Below, in pieces: positions 50,202 to 59,830 of a DNA stretch of 64,000 bases. This DNA comes from Vandammella animalimorsus (GTDB lineage: Bacteria; Pseudomonadota; Gammaproteobacteria; Burkholderiales; Burkholderiaceae_C), in assembly GCF_002285265.1 (NCBI RefSeq), contig NZ_NSJB01000001.1:186001-250000 (forward strand), written 5' to 3'. A model generated the notes under the pieces. That model was not told the origin of the DNA. It did not search any database and was given only the letters and a program-made list of their open reading frames with translations. A program made the position numbers and the translations under genes. Every line of letters begins with the position of its first letter. The first letter of the stretch is position 1.

Positions 50202-51275
50202 ATGGCTTTATTCGACACGCGCGCTGCCGACAGCGGCGCAGACAGCACCGGCCAGCGCGCGCGCGCGCCTGTGAATCTGCTGGAAGACATGCGCCGCCGG
50301 GCGCGCCACCGGCTCATCGGGGCCTGTCTGCTGGTGCTGGTGGCGATTGTGGTCTTCCCCATGCTGTTCGACACCGAGCCCAGGCCCGCCGTGGTGGATG
50401 CGCGCGTGAGCATCCTGGGCGGCGAGACAGCGCCGGCCGCCGGGGACGATCCGGCCCAGGTGGCGGTGCTCACGCCCTCGGGCCCCAACCGCTTCGGCCT
50501 GGCCGATGACGAGGAAGTCATGGACCTGGATGCGCTGACGCCGGCGCGCGCCGGCCGTGGCCAGGCCAGCAGTCCGCAGCCCGCTGCCGGCAACCAGCCG
50601 GCAGCCACGCGCAGCAAACCCCAGCCCGCGCAGGAGCCGCGCAGCCTGGCCGCGCAGCGCGCCCAGGAGGCCAAGCAACCCGCGCCCAAACCGCCTGCGG
50701 CCAAGCCCGAGAGCAAACCGGCCGAGGCCAAGCCCACCGAGAGCAAACCCGAGAGCAAACCCAAGGGCAAGCCTGAGGCCAAACCTGCTGAGAGCAAGCC
50801 TGCGCCCAAGCAAGAGACCAAGCCCAGCGCCAAGCCAGAGGCCAAGCCTGAAGCCAAGCCAGAGAGCAAACCCGAGGCCAAGCCAGCCGAGAGCAAGCCG
50901 GCGCGCCCCACCCAAGTGGCCGTGGCCACGCCCCCGCCAGCGCCGGCGGCCGAGCCTGCCGCGGCCCGCGATGAATCTGCGCGCGCGCGCGCCTTGCTCG
51001 AAGGCAAACCCGTGGCCACGACCACGCCCGCTGGGCGCTCGGACGAAGGGCGCTTCATCGTGCAGATCGGCGCGTTTTCCGACGACGCCAAGGTGCGTGA
51101 GATCCGCCAGAAGCTGCAGGGCCTGGGGCTGCGCACCTACACGCAGGTGGTGCAGACCGGCGCCGGGCGGGCCACGCGCGTGCGCGTCGGGCCATTTGCC
51201 AGCCGCGCTGAGGCGGATCGCGCGGCCGAGCGCGTGCGCGGCGCCAGCCTGCCTGCGGCCATCGTCTCCATGTGA
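50202..51275 (+). CDS. SPOR-domain inner-membrane protein (DedD-like)
   Basis: A 357-residue bitopic protein: short cytoplasmic N-terminus, one transmembrane helix (LIGACLLVLVAIVVFPMLF, residues about 38-56), a long periplasmic linker and a C-terminal SPOR domain (residues about 280-357, GRFIVQIGAFSDDAKVREI, RVRVGPFASRAEAD) that binds denuded glycan at the septum. The linker has some 75 residues of lysine/proline/glutamate/alanine units such as KPESKPEAKPAESKP, encoded by degenerate repeats at about 50680-50900. Position between folC and cvpA matches DedD of E. coli. Confidence 0.88.
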   Translation: MALFDTRAADSGADSTGQRARAPVNLLEDMRRRARHRLIGACLLVLVAIVVFPMLFDTEPRPAVVDARVSILGGETAPAAGDDPAQVAVLTPSGPNRFGLADDEEVMDLDALTPARAGRGQASSPQPAAGNQPAATRSKPQPAQEPRSLAAQRAQEAKQPAPKPPAAKPESKPAEAKPTESKPESKPKGKPEAKPAESKPAPKQETKPSAKPEAKPEAKPESKPEAKPAESKPARPTQVAVATPPPAPAAEPAAARDESARARALLEGKPVATTTPAGRSDEGRFIVQIGAFSDDAKVREIRQKLQGLGLRTYTQVVQTGAGRATRVRVGPFASRAEADRAAERVRGASLPAAIVSM

Positions 51276-51368
51276 GCTGCGCCCCATGCCCAAGCGCGTG
51301 CAATCCCTCACGGCCGTGCGGCCGCTGCTGGCTGTGGCCGCCGCAACGCCTGAACAGGGCGGCTTGCG

Positions 51369-51956
51369 ATGACGCTCAACGGCTTCGACCTGGTGTTTCT
51401 GATGCTGGCCTTCGTGTCCGTGGCCGTGGGCATCTGGCGCGGCTTCGTGTTCGAAAGCCTGGCTGTGCTCGGCTGGGGCCTGGGCGCGTTTGCGGCCATG
51501 CGCCTGGGGCCTGCGCTGGGCATGTGGCTGCCGGGCCAGTCGCTGGGCATGCCGGCGCGGCGCGTGCTGGGCATGCTGGCGCTGTTCATTGCCGCAGTCT
51601 TTGGCTCCTCCATCCTGGCCACCATGGCGCGGCGCTCGATCAAGGCCCTGGGCATGCGCGCGGCCGATCGTTTCGTCGGGGCGCTGTTTGGCGCCTTGCG
51701 CATTGCGCTGGTTGGCGTGGTGCTGGCAGTGGCCGTGCATGCCCTGCGCTGGCAAACGCAGCCGTGGTGGAGCGGCTCTGCCGTGGGGCCGGTGCTCGAT
51801 GCCGCCCGGCTGGAGCTGGCCAGGCTGCTGCCCGACTGGACCATTTTGCAAACCCCCGAGCCGCTGGAGCTGCCGGCCGTGCCCATGCTGCCCGCCGGCG
51901 CCGCGCTCGATGCCCTGGGCCGCCACCAGGGCAGTGCCGCTGGCGGCAAGCCCTGA
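51369..51956 (+). CDS. cvpA: CvpA family membrane protein
   Basis: A 195-residue protein with four hydrophobic segments (DLVFLMLAFVSVAVGIWRGF, GWGLGAFAAMRLG, RVLGMLALFIAAVFGSSI, FGALRIALVGVVLAVAVHAL). It matches CvpA, needed for colicin V export in E. coli and linked to envelope stress tolerance. It lies directly before purF, the conserved cvpA-purF order. The ATG at 51369 overlaps the stop of a 28-codon frame that starts at 51286. Confidence 0.9.
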   Translation: MTLNGFDLVFLMLAFVSVAVGIWRGFVFESLAVLGWGLGAFAAMRLGPALGMWLPGQSLGMPARRVLGMLALFIAAVFGSSILATMARRSIKALGMRAADRFVGALFGALRIALVGVVLAVAVHALRWQTQPWWSGSAVGPVLDAARLELARLLPDWTILQTPEPLELPAVPMLPAGAALDALGRHQGSAAGGKP

Positions 51957-52056
51957 TGCTGATGGCGTGTGGCGCAATGGGCATGGGCCAGGGCAGTGGG
52001 GCGCAGCGCTTGCTTTCGTATCCCTTGAATCCGACTACTAGATAGGACTTACAGCC

Positions 52057-53577
<1,521 letters not shown>

Positions 53578-53625
53578 GTTGCCCCATCGCGCCCAGGCCG
53601 CCGGCGCGGCCGGCGTCTGCGCAGC

Positions 53626-53653
53626 AAAAAACCGCGCCACGGCGCGGTTTTTT
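53626..53653. terminator. Bidirectional terminator between purF and the small secreted protein gene
   Basis: AAAAAACCGCGC (53626-53637), loop CACG, GCGCGGTTTTTT (53642-53653): a perfect 12-bp stem with U-runs on both strands between convergent genes. Confidence 0.93.
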
Positions 53654-53687
53654 GTTGATGGGGCAAAGCCTTTCCCTGGCAAAAAGC

Positions 53688-54035
53688 TCAAAGCTGCGCC
53701 AGATGCAGGATTTCCTGCCCCATCAGCACGCATTGGCCACCCTTGGTGTAGTAGCTCAGGCGCATGCGGTACTCGCCCTTGTAGACGAAGCCCATGACTT
53801 CCAGCACCTCAAAACGCTGCTTGCGGTTGGCGGGGTTGGCGCGCGCGGGCAGGGCCTTGACGCTGCTGGCGTCCACCTCGGCGCGGTCGTCACCGTCGCT
53901 GTGAAACGCCAGCAGCTTGCGCGCCTGCGCCACGGCTTCGTCCTGGCAGGCCGGGGCCTTGTCGGTCGCCAGCGCCGGGCTGGCCAGCGCGGCCAGCAGC
54001 GCGGGCAGGAAAAGGCGGGAAATGGCGTGTTTCAT
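53688..54035 (-). CDS. Small secreted protein of unknown function
   Basis: A 115-residue protein with a clean signal peptide (MKHAISRLFLPALLAALASPALA, cut before TDKAP). The mature region has two cysteines (APACQDEAV, GGQCVLMG) and beta-rich stretches such as RFEVLEVMGFVYKGEYRMRL. I do not recognise the family; a small periplasmic protein is likely. It is convergent with purF and lies 22 bases downstream of the molbindin gene on the same strand, so they may be co-transcribed. Confidence 0.72.
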   Translation of the reverse strand: MKHAISRLFLPALLAALASPALATDKAPACQDEAVAQARKLLAFHSDGDDRAEVDASSVKALPARANPANRKQRFEVLEVMGFVYKGEYRMRLSYYTKGGQCVLMGQEILHLAQL

Positions 54036-54057
54036 GGGGTTGCTCCTCCCGATAGGC

Positions 54058-54270
54058 TCATTCGTCCACGGCCAGCATCACGTTCGAGGCCTTGATGACG
54101 CCAAAGGCCTGCGCGCCTTCCTTCAGGCCCAACGCCTCGGCCGAGTGCGTGGTGATGGTCGAGACGATTTGCAGGCCGGGGGCCAGCTCCAGCGTCACCT
54201 CGGTGGTGACGGGGCCTTTGTGAATGGCCGCGACCTTGCCAGGCAACACATTGCGAGCGCTGATTTTCAT
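54058..54270 (-). CDS. Molbindin (single Mop/TOBE domain) molybdate-binding protein
   Basis: A 70-residue protein beginning MKISARNVLPGKVAAIHKGP and containing VTLELAPGLQIVSTITTHSA and GLKEGAQAFGVIKASNVMLA, the sequence pattern of Mop domains. Single-domain molbindins assemble as hexamers that bind molybdate or tungstate in the cytoplasm. No molybdate transporter or cofactor genes are adjacent. ATG 54270 has a GAGGACATCACC leader, and the longer upstream frame is not needed. Confidence 0.88.
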   Translation of the reverse strand: MKISARNVLPGKVAAIHKGPVTTEVTLELAPGLQIVSTITTHSAEALGLKEGAQAFGVIKASNVMLAVDE

Positions 54271-54355
54271 GGTGATGTCCTCTGTAGGAAGTGCTGCAAA
54301 AGCGGCCATTGTGCCAGGGCCTTGCCCCCGTCTGGGCAGCAGGACTTTGTTGCGC

Positions 54356-55135
54356 TCAGCAAGGGGGAGAGTGCTGCGTCGCCAGCCACTGCGCATGGCC
54401 GCGGGCGCGCAGCTGGCAGGCCGGGCAGTGGCCGCAGCCATAGCCCCAGCTGTGCAATGTCTGGCGCTGGCCCAGGTAGCAGGTGTGGGAATGCCGCCGG
54501 ATCAGCTCGACCAGCGCATCGCCGCCCAGTGCGTGCGCCAGGGCCCAGGTCTGGGCCTTGTCGCGCCACATCAGCGGCGTGGCCAGGCTCAAAGGCCGGT
54601 CAATGCCCAGGCTGAGCGCCACCTGCAGCGCCTTGAGGGTGTTCTCGCGGCAATCTGGGTAGCCGGAGTAGTCGGTCTCGGAGACGCCGCACACCAGCGC
54701 CTGCAGGTCGCGCCGGTAGGCCAGGGCGGCGGCCAGCGTCAGGAACAGCAGATTGCGCCCGGGCACGAAGGTGTTGGGCAGACCATCGGCCTGCATGGCG
54801 ATGGCCACGTCCTCGGTCATGGCGTTGCTGCCCAGCTGCGCCAGCGCATCGACTTGCAGCAGGTGATCGGGGCCGAGCGCGGCGCGCCAGTCCGGGCGCA
54901 GTGCGGCCATGCCCTCGCGCAGCCGCTGGCGGCAGTCGAGTTCGACGCGGTGGCGCTGGCCGTAGTCAAAGCCCAGGGTCTCGACGTGGGCAAAGCGCGC
55001 CAGCGCCCAGGCCAGCGTGGTGGCCGAATCCTGCCCGCCCGAGAGCAGCACCAGCGCGCGGCGCTGGGCCTTGACCACGCGATTGCAGGAGGCTGCGCTG
55101 GAGTCCGCAGGGGCCGGGCACAAGGCACCCATCAT
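54356..55135 (-). CDS. queC: 7-cyano-7-deazaguanine synthase
   Basis: QueC makes preQ0 from carboxydeazaguanine with ATP and ammonia, part of queuosine tRNA modification. The 259-residue PP-loop enzyme has [33 protein letters not shown], and [15 protein letters not shown]. The zinc ligands are in SHTCYLGQ and [12 protein letters not shown]. The start (ATG 55135, or 55132) overlaps the yhhQ stop, so both are one operon under the upstream riboswitch. Confidence 0.95.
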   Translation of the reverse strand: MMGALCPAPADSSAASCNRVVKAQRRALVLLSGGQDSATTLAWALARFAHVETLGFDYGQRHRVELDCRQRLREGMAALRPDWRAALGPDHLLQVDALAQLGSNAMTEDVAIAMQADGLPNTFVPGRNLLFLTLAAALAYRRDLQALVCGVSETDYSGYPDCRENTLKALQVALSLGIDRPLSLATPLMWRDKAQTWALAHALGGDALVELIRRHSHTCYLGQRQTLHSWGYGCGHCPACQLRARGHAQWLATQHSPPC

Positions 55136-55830
55136 GGCGCAGCGCTGCGGCAGGCGGCGCTGGCGCAGGCCGGCGCAGCAGGCGCGGGCGTTTTGATGCG
55201 CCGCACGATGGCCGCCAGCATCAGCCCGTAGGCGGGCACGAACAGCGCCAGGCTCACCAGCAGCTTGATGACGTAATCCACCAGCGCGATCTCGCCCCAG
55301 TGCGCGGCCATGAAAGGGTCGCTGCTGCGCCAGAACGCGATGGAGAAGAAGGCGGCCGTATCCAGCGCCTGGCCGAGGATGGAGGAGGCCGTGGGCGCCA
55401 GCCACCAGGCGTTGTAGCTGCGGCGCATGCGGTCAAACACCTGAATGTCCAGCAACTGACCCAGCACGTAGGCGGCAAAGCTGGCCACGGCGATGCGGAA
55501 CACGAAGCCGTTGAACTCGCCCAGCGCCGCCAGGCCATTGAAGCGCCCTTCGTGAAACAGCACCGAGACCACGTAGGAGGCCAGCAGCGCCGGCAGCATG
55601 ACGCGGGCAATGACGCGCCGCGCCGGCTGCTTGCCGATCAGGCGCACGGTCAGGTCGGTGGCCAGGAAGATGAAGGGGAAGCTGAAGGCCCCCCAGGTGC
55701 TGTGAAAGCCCAGCAAATCAATGGGCAGCTGCACCAGATAGTTGCTGGCGATGATGATGGCAATGTGCAGCGCCACCAGCAGGGCCAGCGCTTTGGATAC
55801 CCGTGGCGACGGGTCGGCAAACGCGGTCAT
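55132..55830 (-). CDS. yhhQ: Queuosine precursor transporter (YhhQ/VUT family)
   Basis: A 232-residue membrane protein with six helices of the COG1738 family. Conserved parts are [40 protein letters not shown], and [17 protein letters not shown]. coli YhhQ imports preQ0 and preQ1 for queuosine salvage. It overlaps queC by four bases. A 33-base aptamer matching preQ1-I riboswitches ends five bases before its ATG and includes the AAGGA ribosome site, so its translation is probably repressed by preQ1. Confidence 0.93.
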   Translation of the reverse strand: MTAFADPSPRVSKALALLVALHIAIIIASNYLVQLPIDLLGFHSTWGAFSFPFIFLATDLTVRLIGKQPARRVIARVMLPALLASYVVSVLFHEGRFNGLAALGEFNGFVFRIAVASFAAYVLGQLLDIQVFDRMRRSYNAWWLAPTASSILGQALDTAAFFSIAFWRSSDPFMAAHWGEIALVDYVIKLLVSLALFVPAYGLMLAAIVRRIKTPAPAAPACASAACRSAAP

Positions 55831-55835
55831 GGCAA

Positions 55836-55868
55836 TCCTTTTTGATGAATGGGGTGAGGGAACCCATT
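55836..55868 (-). promoter_or_regulatory. Probable preQ1-I riboswitch (translational type)
   Basis: Minus strand: AATGGG - TTCCCTCAC - CCCATT - CATCAAAAAGGA. P1 is a perfect 6-bp stem, the loop is pyrimidine-rich with a cytosine available to pair with preQ1, and the A-rich tail CATCAAAAAGGA contains the ribosome site of yhhQ; TCC of the loop can pair with GGA to form the pseudoknot. Size (about 33 bases), architecture and target genes match preQ1-I aptamers such as that of Thermoanaerobacter tengcongensis as I recall it. Confidence 0.72.
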
Positions 55869-55874
55869 GCGGTG

Positions 55875-55913
55875 AAAAACCAGGCGCGGCACATGGGCAT
55901 GTGCCGCGCCTGG
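55875..55913 (-). terminator. Terminator of the fbpABC operon
   Basis: CCAGGCGCGGCACATG / CATGTGCCGCGCCTGG form a perfect 16-bp stem (55880-55895 with 55898-55913), followed on the minus strand by TTTTT. It lies 45 bases past the fbpC stop and just before the yhhQ leader. ATTGTA at 55924-55929 (TACAAT on the minus strand) may be a yhhQ -10, in which case the same hairpin would also lie in that leader. Confidence 0.8.
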
Positions 55914-55957
55914 GCAACCAGTGATTGTAGCCGCTGGCGACAGTCTTTTTCGAGGCT

Positions 55958-56719
55958 TCAGCCCAGCGAGTCCGGGCTGCGCCACTGCACCGCCTGACCG
56001 CTGGTCAGCAGGCCGACGCGGTTGGCCATGATGCGCGCTTCCTGTTTGTTGTGCGTGACCAGGATGGCCGTGTGCTGGCCCTGGCGCAGGATGTCGCGCA
56101 CTTCGTGCGCCAGGTGTTCGCGCAGCTCGGTGTCGAGGTTGGAGAACGGCTCGTCGAGCAGCAGCAGCGCTGGCGAGGGCGCCAGCGCCCGCGCCAGCGC
56201 CACGCGCTGCTGCTGGCCGCCGGAGAGCTCGTGCGGCCAGGCCTTGGCCGCCTGGCGCAGGCCCACCAGTTCGAGCATTTCGGCCACGCGCGCCTGGCGC
56301 TGGGCGCGGCCCAGCGCGCGCAGCCCGAAGGCGATGTTGTGAAACACGTTCAGGTGCGGGAACAGCGCGTAGTCCTGGAACATCATGCCCACTTGGCGCT
56401 GCTCGGGCGGCACGCTCAGGCTGGGGGAGGACAGTGGCCGACCGTTCAGGTGGATGCTGCCATCGCGCAGCGGCTCGAAGCCGGCGATGGCGCGCAGGAT
56501 GGTGGACTTGCCGCAGCCGGAGGCGCCGATCAGGCAGGCGATCTGGCCGCGCGGCAGCTGCAGCGAGAAGTCGCGCACGATCTCGCGCAGGCCCTGGGGC
56601 GTGTCGTAGCCCAGGCGCAGCCGGTCGATGGCGAGAAAGGCGGCTTCCGGGCTGCTCTGGGGTGTGGCTTGCTGGGCGGGGAGCGTCGTCTGCGACATAG
56701 GTGGCATAGGGCAATTCAT
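55958..56719 (-). CDS. fbpC: Iron(III) ABC transporter ATP-binding protein
   Basis: A 253-residue ABC ATPase energising ferric iron import. Walker A GASGCGKST, Q-loop MMFQDYALFPHLNV, signature LSGGQQQRVALARAL, Walker B LLLLDEPFSNLD and the H-loop THNKQEA are all present. The C-terminal regulatory domain found in longer FbpC proteins is missing, leaving a short ATPase. Its start overlaps the fbpB stop (ATGA at 56716-56719). With fbpA and fbpB it forms a complete importer. Confidence 0.92.
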   Translation of the reverse strand: MNCPMPPMSQTTLPAQQATPQSSPEAAFLAIDRLRLGYDTPQGLREIVRDFSLQLPRGQIACLIGASGCGKSTILRAIAGFEPLRDGSIHLNGRPLSSPSLSVPPEQRQVGMMFQDYALFPHLNVFHNIAFGLRALGRAQRQARVAEMLELVGLRQAAKAWPHELSGGQQQRVALARALAPSPALLLLDEPFSNLDTELREHLAHEVRDILRQGQHTAILVTHNKQEARIMANRVGLLTSGQAVQWRSPDSLG

Positions 56720-58473
56720 GCGATGGCCTGGCGCTGCGCGGCAGCGGGCTGGGGCGGCTTGGGCGTTTGCTGGGGGGCTTGTGGCCGTGTCGGCGGGCCA
56801 TTGCCGCCCACGGCCAGCTGGGTGCGCGCCAGCACGATCACCGGCAACAGGCCGGCCAGCACGATGGCCAGGGCGGCGATGGCGCCTTCTTCATAGGTGC
56901 CGCGCGCGGCCTCGGCATACAACTGCGTGGCCAGTGTTTCGAAGTTCAGCGGGCGCAGCAGCAGCGTGGCGGGCAGCTCTTTCATGGTGTCGACGAACAC
57001 CAGCAGCGCAGCGGCGGCCAGCGCCGGGCGCAGCAGCGGCAGGTGCACGCGCCAGAGCGTGGCGGCGCTGCCGTGGCCCAGCAGGCGCGCGGCCTGCTCC
57101 AGCGAGGGCGGTATGCGCGCCAGCCCGGCCTCAATGCCGCCAATGGCAATGGCCATGAAGCGCAGCACATAGGCCATGACCAGCGCCGCGCTGCTGGCCA
57201 TCAGCCACAGGCCGGGCTCGCGCAGCAGCGCGGAGATGCCCCGATCCATCAGCGCCAGCGGGCTGAGCAGGCCGATGGCCAGGATGGTGCCCGGAATGGC
57301 ATAGCCCAGGTGGCCGATGCGGGCGCAGGCCATGGCCCAGAGGCTGCGCCGCCCGTCGATGGCCAGGCGCGCCTGCCAGGCCAACAGCAGGCCGCACAGC
57401 AGCGCAATGCCGGTGGCCGCCAGCGCCAGCGACACGGTGTTGTGCAGGCTCGTCCACAGCGCGGAGGAGATGCTGTGCGCCTCGTGCAGGCGCTCGGCTG
57501 CGGCGCTGGCCAGATAGGCGGCGGGCACGACAAAGCCCAGCAGCACAGGCAGTGCGCCCAGCAGCAACGCCAGCCAGGCGCGACCGCCGCGCAGTTGGCG
57601 CGGCTGCGCCGGGCGCAGGCGCTGGGCGGTGGCAAAGCGTTGGCGCTGGCGGCCGCGCCGCTCCAGCAGGATCAGGGCCACGACCAGCAGCAGCATCAGC
57701 AGCGCCAGCTGCGCTGCGCCGCCCAGGTCGGAGCGCGTCACCCAGGTGTTGTAGGTGGCCACGGTCATGGTGCGCACGCCGAGGAACTCGGAGGCGCCGA
57801 TGTCGTTGAGCGTCTCCAGCAGCGCCAGCGCCACGCCGGTGGCGATGCCAGGGCGCGCCATGGGCAGGGCCACGCGCCAGAACGCGCCGGCGGCCGAGCA
57901 GCCCAGGGTGCGCGCCGCCTCCAGCAGGCTGGCGCTCTGGCTCATGAACATGAAGCGCGTGCTCAGGTACACGTAGGGGTAGAGCACCAGCGACAGCAGC
58001 GCGATGGCGCCAGGCAGCGAGCGCACATCGGGCAGGCGGAACTCGCGCGGGCTGCTGTAGCCCAGCAGCTCGCGCACCCAGCCTTGCAGCGGGCCGATGG
58101 GGTGCAGCACGTCCAGGTAGGCGTAGGCGATCACGTAGCTGGGGATGGCCATGGGCAGCAGCAGCGCCCAGACCAGCAGGCCCCGGCCGGGGAAGCGGTA
58201 GGCCGTCACCAGCCAGGCCGCGCCCGTGCCGATGGCCGTGACCAGCAGCCCCACGCCCAGCAGCAGCCACAGCGTATTGCGCGCCGCCACGGGCAGCACG
58301 TGTTGGGTCAGGTGCGACCAATGGTCCCATTGCGCATGCTGGGCGTGCCACAGCAGCGCGGCGATGGGCGCCAGCGCCAGCAGCGCCAGCAGGGCGCAGG
58401 CCAGGGCGGCGGGCCAGCCCAGGCGGCGCGGGGCGCGCGGCAGCGCGGAAAGGGGCAGGGCGGTGTCGGACAA
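56716..58473 (-). CDS. fbpB: Iron(III) ABC transporter permease
   Basis: A 585-residue permease made of two fused ABC permease halves, about 12 transmembrane helices. EAA loops are visible as EAARTLGCSAAGAFWRVALP (residues about 190-209) and EQAARLLGHGSAATLWRVHL (about 467-486), as in FbpB/SfuB. A proline/glutamine-rich cytoplasmic tail ends the protein. It is separated from fbpA by 161 bases with a hairpin, typical for lower expression of permease than binding protein. Confidence 0.93.
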   Translation of the reverse strand: MSDTALPLSALPRAPRRLGWPAALACALLALLALAPIAALLWHAQHAQWDHWSHLTQHVLPVAARNTLWLLLGVGLLVTAIGTGAAWLVTAYRFPGRGLLVWALLLPMAIPSYVIAYAYLDVLHPIGPLQGWVRELLGYSSPREFRLPDVRSLPGAIALLSLVLYPYVYLSTRFMFMSQSASLLEAARTLGCSAAGAFWRVALPMARPGIATGVALALLETLNDIGASEFLGVRTMTVATYNTWVTRSDLGGAAQLALLMLLLVVALILLERRGRQRQRFATAQRLRPAQPRQLRGGRAWLALLLGALPVLLGFVVPAAYLASAAAERLHEAHSISSALWTSLHNTVSLALAATGIALLCGLLLAWQARLAIDGRRSLWAMACARIGHLGYAIPGTILAIGLLSPLALMDRGISALLREPGLWLMASSAALVMAYVLRFMAIAIGGIEAGLARIPPSLEQAARLLGHGSAATLWRVHLPLLRPALAAAALLVFVDTMKELPATLLLRPLNFETLATQLYAEAARGTYEEGAIAALAIVLAGLLPVIVLARTQLAVGGNGPPTRPQAPQQTPKPPQPAAAQRQAIA

Positions 58474-58538
58474 GGCGGGTCAAAGGCTCCAGGGGCCTGA
58501 AGAAAAGCAGCCGGCAGTGGGGGCTGCGCGTCAATGGC

Positions 58539-58564
58539 AAAACGCCGCCCAGTGCAGGGCGGCG
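58539..58564 (-). terminator. Intercistronic hairpin between fbpA and fbpB
   Basis: CGCCGCCC/GGGCGGCG (58543-58550 with 58557-58564) form an 8-bp stem followed on the minus strand by TTTT. A partial terminator or 3' stabiliser here would raise fbpA output over fbpBC, a common arrangement for binding-protein operons. Confidence 0.65.
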
Positions 58565-58634
58565 AGGAGAGGGAGCTGCGCGGGCCCGCCATTGACGGCG
58601 GGGCGCAGCTGGCAGGGAGGATCTGCGATTGCGA

Positions 58635-59675
58635 TCAGTTGTCGAAGCCGACCTTGTCCACCAGCTCGCTGGCGAGCTTGCGGTGCTTGGCCACTTCCGT
58701 CAGCGGCAGGGTGTCGGACTTGAGCGGGCCGAATGATTCGGTCACTGGGTCGAGCTTGACGCCTTCGCGGATCGGGTACTCGTAGTTGGCGTTGGCGTAG
58801 AGCTCCTGGGCCGGCACGGACACCAGGTACTCCAGCAGCTTGACGGCGTTGTCCTTGTTGGGTGCGTTCTTGGCCACGGCGCCGCCGGAGATGTTCACGT
58901 GCGTGCCGCCATCCTTGCCGAAGGTCGGGCGCACCACCTTGATGGCCTGGCCCCACTTGTAGTCGTCGCTGTCGGGCTTGGCATTTTTCATGCGGCCCAC
59001 GTAGTAGTTGTTGGCGATGCCGATGTCGCAGATGCCGCCCAGGATGTCGCGCGCCACGTTGCGGTCGCCGCCGGTGGCCTTGCGCGCCAGGTTGGCCTTG
59101 ACGCCCTTGAGCCACTGCTCGGTGGCTTCGGCGCCGTTGTGCGCGATCATGGCCGAGATCAGCGCCGTGTTGTAGGGGTGCTGGCCGGCGCGGATGCAGA
59201 CCTTGCCCTTCCACTTCGGGTCGGCCAGGTCTTCATAGGTGAAGCTGGACAGATCCAGATCCTTGTCCACATACAGCACGCGGTCGCGCAGCGACAGCGC
59301 AAACCACTCGCCATTGGCGCCGCGCAGGTGTGCTGGCAGCGTGCTGGTCAGCGCCTCGGATTGGATGGGTTGCGTCACGCCGGCGTTGACCAGGTCCAGC
59401 AGGTTGCCGATGTCCACCACCATGAACACGTCCGCAGGCGATTGCGCGCCCTCGGCCTTGGCGCGCTCGAGCAGGCCGTCCTTGACGAACACGGTGTTGA
59501 CCTTGGTGCCGCTGTCCTTCTCGAAGGCCTTGAGCAGCGGCTCGATCAGCGCCGGCTCGCGCGTGGTGTAGAGGTTGACCTCGCCAGCGGCCAGGGCGGC
59601 GGGCGAGAAAGCGCCTGCGCCCAGGGCGAGCAGGGCTGCGCACAGGGTGTTGCGCTTGAAGTTGCGAGCGGACAT
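58635..59675 (-). CDS. fbpA: Iron(III) ABC transporter periplasmic binding protein
   Basis: A 346-residue ferric-binding protein with signal peptide (LCAALLALGAGAFSPAALAA|GEV). The mature start VNLYTTREPALIEPLLKAFE, the D-V-F segment SPADVFMVVDIGNL and the tandem iron-liganding tyrosines in IANNYYVGRM are characteristic of FbpA-type transferrin-fold proteins. ATG 59675 follows a GGAGGC ribosome site. The promoter upstream carries a good Fur-like site, so iron repression is expected. Confidence 0.94.
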   Translation of the reverse strand: MSARNFKRNTLCAALLALGAGAFSPAALAAGEVNLYTTREPALIEPLLKAFEKDSGTKVNTVFVKDGLLERAKAEGAQSPADVFMVVDIGNLLDLVNAGVTQPIQSEALTSTLPAHLRGANGEWFALSLRDRVLYVDKDLDLSSFTYEDLADPKWKGKVCIRAGQHPYNTALISAMIAHNGAEATEQWLKGVKANLARKATGGDRNVARDILGGICDIGIANNYYVGRMKNAKPDSDDYKWGQAIKVVRPTFGKDGGTHVNISGGAVAKNAPNKDNAVKLLEYLVSVPAQELYANANYEYPIREGVKLDPVTESFGPLKSDTLPLTEVAKHRKLASELVDKVGFDN

Positions 59676-59720
59676 GGAAAAGCCTCCGTCTTGGGGTGGA
59701 TGAAATACAGCGAAGCCGCC

Positions 59721-59760
59721 ATTGTAGGCTGCGTCTGCGCGTGAGAATCAAAATCAATCA
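59721..59760 (-). promoter_or_regulatory. fbpA promoter with Fur box
   Basis: Minus strand: TACAAT -10 (59721-59726) and TGATTGATTTTGATTCTCA (59742-59760) covering the -35 region. Over 16 positions 11 match the Fur consensus GATAATGATAATCATTATC when aligned on the GAT/ATC repeats. Placement and the downstream iron importer support a Fur operator. Confidence 0.65.
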
Positions 59761-59830
59761 CTGCGAGCATGGTTAGGGTCTGGCCCAGCGCCGGGTCGGG
59801 CCCCGCTGGCGCTGGGCAATAATCGGCGCG

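Noticed and set aside
51286-51372. A 28-codon frame overlapping the cvpA start as ATGA
   Set aside because: It has the right geometry for a coupled leader peptide, but there is no ribosome site and the peptide (MPKRVQSLTAVRPLLAVAAA and onward) shows no regulatory codon run, so chance is more likely.
55924-55929. Reading the 16-bp fbpC terminator mainly as a yhhQ attenuator because a TACAAT lies upstream of it
   Set aside because: The hairpin is well placed as the fbpABC terminator. The TACAAT has no good -35, so a second role in the yhhQ leader is possible but not supported enough to claim.
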